A stretch of 64,000 bases of DNA from positions 83,096,663 through 83,160,662 of the forward strand of contig NC_089795.1 in assembly GCF_040412425.1 (NCBI RefSeq), read 5' to 3'. The stretch is from Macrobrachium rosenbergii (Eukaryota > Arthropoda > Malacostraca > Decapoda > Palaemonidae). The translations under genes and the position numbers were made by a program. This document shows positions 60,601 through 64,000 of the stretch, piece by piece; the first letter of the stretch is position 1, and every line of letters starts with the position of its first letter. Under the pieces are notes generated by a model. It had not been told where the DNA came from. It worked only from the letters and a program-made list of their open reading frames with translations, and made no database searches.

Positions 60601-61200
60601 ATCTGAAAATTGGGTCATAAGGCATCCCTTTTCACACTGTTATGTTCATACACATTCACGATTCATTCCCATACCTTTACCCTCCTTAAGAACTATATGG
60701 ACACTTTTCTGACTACTTTTTCCTTTAGTGTACTTATTTTCAGATCACCATAAGACTCTTTTTGTTTACTTTGATTGTCAATCCATTCAACTCATTCTTC
60801 ATTTCCATGACCTCTCTCAGATTCTGCTGTTAACACTAGGTCATATACTCAGAGCATTTCCCAGGGATCACATTTTTTGTATGCCTTTGTAACTTCCTCC
60901 ATCACTGAAAAAACAGCCAAGGCTCAGTGTTGATCCTTGATGGACACCAACATCTGTGTGTTCTTCCAATAAATCTGCCGCTGTCTTCACTCAAGATTTA
61001 GTGTTGTGGTAGAGGAACATTGCTAACTTAATGGGTCTTTCTGGGTACTCTGCTGCTTTTGTAATGCCCTTGTGATTATTTGTTCCCATACTTTGTCAAA
61101 TGCCTATTTAAGATCCACAAATATATGGTAAAATTTCTTCCACATTGCAAAGTCATATCTTTTATTTGCATGATAGCAGAACATCTGTTGTTGACCTCTG
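60600..61200 (-). pseudogene. LINE reverse transcriptase relic
   Basis: The - strand reads FVDLK then AFDKVWEQIITRALQK (RT motif FVDLEKAFD.V). It continues with VSIKDQH at the place of V.VHQGS, CDPWEMLSEYMT at the place of PWELLYADDL, and KNELNGLTIKVNKKSLMV at the place of the final K.GL.VN..KTKVM. Stops and substitutions, including loss of the catalytic YADD, show that it is dead. Confidence 0.7.
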
Positions 61201-62938
61201 AAATTAAGTCAAATTGACAGTACTGTAATTGACTTCATGGTTGTTCTCAGCCTTTCCACTCGCACTTTTTTCCATATTTTCATAGGCAGTCCTAGTCTTC
61301 TGTGATTTCCAAACTGCAGTGCATCCCCTTTTCCTTTGTGTGTATTACTGTAAGGCTCTTTTCCTACTCTTCTGCACCCATCTCTTCCGAAGACAAGCTT
61401 ATGGATGACTTGCTCTTTCCTGCTGCTTTTATTGAATTGCTTATTACATTTTTATGATGTTATTTATTTATTTTCAAATACCTGTATACTTTTCTCCTAG
61501 TTAGCAATAAGTATACCAAATAGAGATTTGGATACCAATTAGTGTGCCTTGTGCAATGCACTGTAGACAGTACTAATGTGCTTTGTAGTATCCATTCAGC
61601 CCCCAGCTGCATTGCTCTTTGCATTTCATTTTCTATCCATTTCCTTGGTTTCTTCCTACCTGGTTCAGCTTATTTTTTCTCAAGTTTTTTCCATCTCATT
61701 TAAGAACAGATCCCTTGTGCAAGGCCTGTGAGAATCAACAGATGTGGCTCTGTCTTTAAGAAGTAATAATAGTACTGTAATACAGTAATAATAATAAAAC
61801 TGTGTTAGTCCAGAATTAGATAACAGACTGAAATAATGCTAAGTGAATACAGTGCAGTATTAAATATATAACATGGGTTTAAGGAGGAAAAGTTAATAGC
61901 TTATTTGGTCCATTTGAATATAGCCTGTAATCTGTTTTTGTAGACATTACATTACTATATATACTGCAGTGTTAAGTGTAAGACAATAAAGACTATGTAA
62001 CTGTTGTTAAATGAATATAAAAAGATAGACAAAAAGAATTTATTGCACTTACTGTACATAAAACACTGCAGTTAAAAAATGTACTATATTTACAGTATAT
62101 GTGACTGAAATTCCAGTATGTCTTCATCTCCCACATACCTTTGAGTTTTATATTATACAAAGAATACACTATTGATGTATGTGGTTTTCCTAGCTGAATC
62201 ATCCTGAAGTTTGTCTACCCCATTATTCATTTACATAGGTATCCATCAAGTATATATATAGGCTGGGATGAGGAGCTAAGGGAAAAGAATAATACATTGT
62301 TGACTGGAATAGAATAATCAGTGATTAAGGAAAGTAAATCAAGATGCTGGTTAGGATAAGGAAGCTAAGAGAGAAGCTTTTTACATTCTGGGAAAATTCA
62401 TTAATTGCTGCAATATTGTGTTGATATCACTTAGAGAGTGTAAACAGATTTATGTACACTGTTGCCCTCAGCAGTAATGCTTGTACACTACTCTCAGCAA
62501 CTACTGATTTTATCACTGATTTGAAAGTTAACTGAGTAAAAACTGTATCACTACAGTTCTTTAGGAACATTAATATGAATATTTATCATCAAATGGGATT
62601 GAGTTTGTATTCCAGAGATGAGATTAAATTGAAAATAAGATCAGTGTTCAAGGTGCTATTCTGACCCTTCTGGACGTTACTGTACACTTGTACTTTGTGC
62701 CAGGGAACGTAATGATTAATATTATAAGATGATATATGTGTCGATCTGTGGGGATTCAGTATTGCTGTGATTTAAAGAATAGTTATGAAATTTAAAAAAA
62801 TTTTACATAATACTTTTTGTTGGGACTGAAAATTTTGGTGTTACTTCCAGTTAAAAACTGAAAAAAGAGAAATTGATTACAGAAGCTACTGTACTACTTT
62901 TATCCAACATGGTTGTGTTATAAGGTAAAATTAGAATC
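61201..62938. other. AT-rich stretch, probably 3' untranslated region of the right-edge gene in part
   Basis: No coding feature was seen. TTTATT at 62039-62044 would be AATAAA on the - strand and could end the right-edge gene's transcript. Confidence 0.35.
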
Positions 62939-62940
62939 CT

Positions 62941-64000
62941 TTACATTATGATACATTTCCTTACTCTGATAATATGTTGGCCATTAAACTCTTCTTCACT
63001 CATTTTAAAGTGATAGCGAATCATTGTTGGACTTGGTGGTGGATCATAAGTTTCACGTTCATTATAAAACGTAGATTTTGTCAAGGCAGTGTTGCTGTCA
63101 GCCTCCAGGTTTACTCTGTGCATTTGCCTTGCCTCCTGACGCCTTTTTTTCAGTTCCAAAAGTGTTGTTGTCTTTGGTAAAGAACTTTTCCCCGGCATAT
63201 TATTGTTCATTTCTGTAAACTCTTCAGTCTTTAATGATGAAGTAGCATTTTGTCTTAGAAGGTATTTTGCATCATTATGTACTTCAGGTCCATTTCTAGA
63301 TGTAAAAGTCTCAGGAGAGTGATGTCTCTGGTCTTGTGGTGGTGTTGGTGCTCTTGGTTTGGAGTGTTTCATTAATTGTAATGTAGTTTGTCCTGTCCCA
63401 CTGGGTCTCTGAACTTTGGATGGTATAGCAGGAAGCACATGGTTAGTTTTTATGTCATTTTGGGTACCATCTGTTACATGTATTTCTCTGTCATCTTTCA
63501 TGTTTGTCATATAATTATTTTCTTGTACATAAAGAGGATTTGCAATTCCTTCTGGATATCCAATAATTTCTTCATCATCTTCCATTGTGATAATGGGTGG
63601 CTGTGGAGAAGCATGTAATGTGGTTATCAAATCAAGTATGTTATCTGTAGTTTTTTCATGCATGTTGTCCTCATTGCCATCTTCGATTTTGTTTGTGACA
63701 TGTGGGGGATATTGGTTTCTTTCCAAACTATTAGCTCGTTTTATTGGTGCTAAGTGCTTTGCTTCTTTAACGGAATTCCTTCTTTCAGAAAATTCAGAAG
63801 CTTCCAGGTTGAGTATGGTATATGATGTATGATCTTTGGAACTGTTATCTTGCAGACTCTCTTGTTGTTGTACTTCTTCAACATCACTACCAGTTTGGTC
63901 ATGAATATTCTCATTATCTGTTGCCATAGATTTTGTTTGATCGGTATAAATGTTAAAGTTCAAGGCATCAGTTACCGTCTCTTCGTAGTCATCGAAGTGG
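62941..64000 (-). CDS. 3' part of an unidentified acidic protein ending in a CaaX box
   Basis: The frame is open from the right edge (bases 64000-63964 read HFDDYEETVTDA) to a stop at 62941, giving at least 352 residues without an intron. The protein is polar, rich in Glu, Asp, Asn, Ser, Thr and Pro, and looks disordered. It contains ANPLYV, an NPxY-type motif, and the Pro-rich stretches RAPTPPQDQ and DPPPSPTMIRYHF. A basic helix, LLELKKRRQEARQMHR, lies near the end. The last residues RVRKCIIM form a basic patch plus a CaaX prenylation signal. It may be the cytoplasmic end of a larger protein. I do not recognise the family. Codon-level openness over 1 kb in AT-rich DNA makes it a real exon. 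Confidence 0.75.
   Translation of the reverse strand, partial: HFDDYEETVTDALNFNIYTDQTKSMATDNENIHDQTGSDVEEVQQQESLQDNSSKDHTSYTILNLEASEFSERRNSVKEAKHLAPIKRANSLERNQYPPHVTNKIEDGNEDNMHEKTTDNILDLITTLHASPQPPIITMEDDEEIIGYPEGIANPLYVQENNYMTNMKDDREIHVTDGTQNDIKTNHVLPAIPSKVQRPSGTGQTTLQLMKHSKPRAPTPPQDQRHHSPETFTSRNGPEVHNDAKYLLRQNATSSLKTEEFTEMNNNMPGKSSLPKTTTLLELKKRRQEARQMHRVNLEADSNTALTKSTFYNERETYDPPPSPTMIRYHFKMSEEEFNGQHIIRVRKCIIM

Overview
The window reads as nuclear DNA of a decapod crustacean, probably a caridean shrimp or a relative. The evidence is small intron-split genes with arthropod-like proteins, very long (AT)n, (ATT)n, (GA)n and (GT)n microsatellites, many hairpin elements, and at least seven copies of an interspersed repeat of about 270 bp that I associate with decapod genomes. 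The taxon is an inference. No prokaryotic, plasmid or phage feature was seen.

Bases 1-22397 (+ strand) hold one gene in at least 17 exons. Its first visible exon runs off the left edge, and every splice phase agrees across the 830 codons I could join. The protein belongs to glycosyltransferase family 14 and resembles peptide O-xylosyltransferase (XYLT1/XYLT2, fly oxt) along its whole length. It is divergent, and it ends in two hydrophobic segments where the vertebrate enzymes have a soluble Cys-rich tail. Its introns hold microsatellites, a 1.1 kb purine-rich tract, several inverted-repeat elements and five copies of the dispersed repeat, all in the sense orientation.

Bases 22398-26317 are gene-poor (polyadenylation signals, one small ORF, another dispersed repeat). 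TM2D1, a small two-transmembrane protein gene, lies on the - strand with two coding exons at 27073-26318 and a non-coding 5' exon part just upstream. Bases 28.2-34.2 kb hold degraded retroelement fragments and little else.

Bases 52580-35348 (- strand) hold SNRNP48, the U11/U12-48K protein of the minor spliceosome. I found six coding exons with matching phases. The CHHC zinc finger expected between the first two could not be found. The introns contain a retroelement relic with gag-like character, a relic with DIRS-like character and a tandem repeat.

Bases 52.8-55.3 kb look like a decayed LINE on the - strand. At 57690-57841 (+) there is a first coding exon with a signal peptide; its later exons were not found. 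A second LINE relic lies at 60.6-61.2 kb. The right edge (62941-64000, - strand) carries the 3' end of an acidic, low-complexity protein that ends in a CaaX prenylation box. The genes are functionally unrelated and do not form a cluster.
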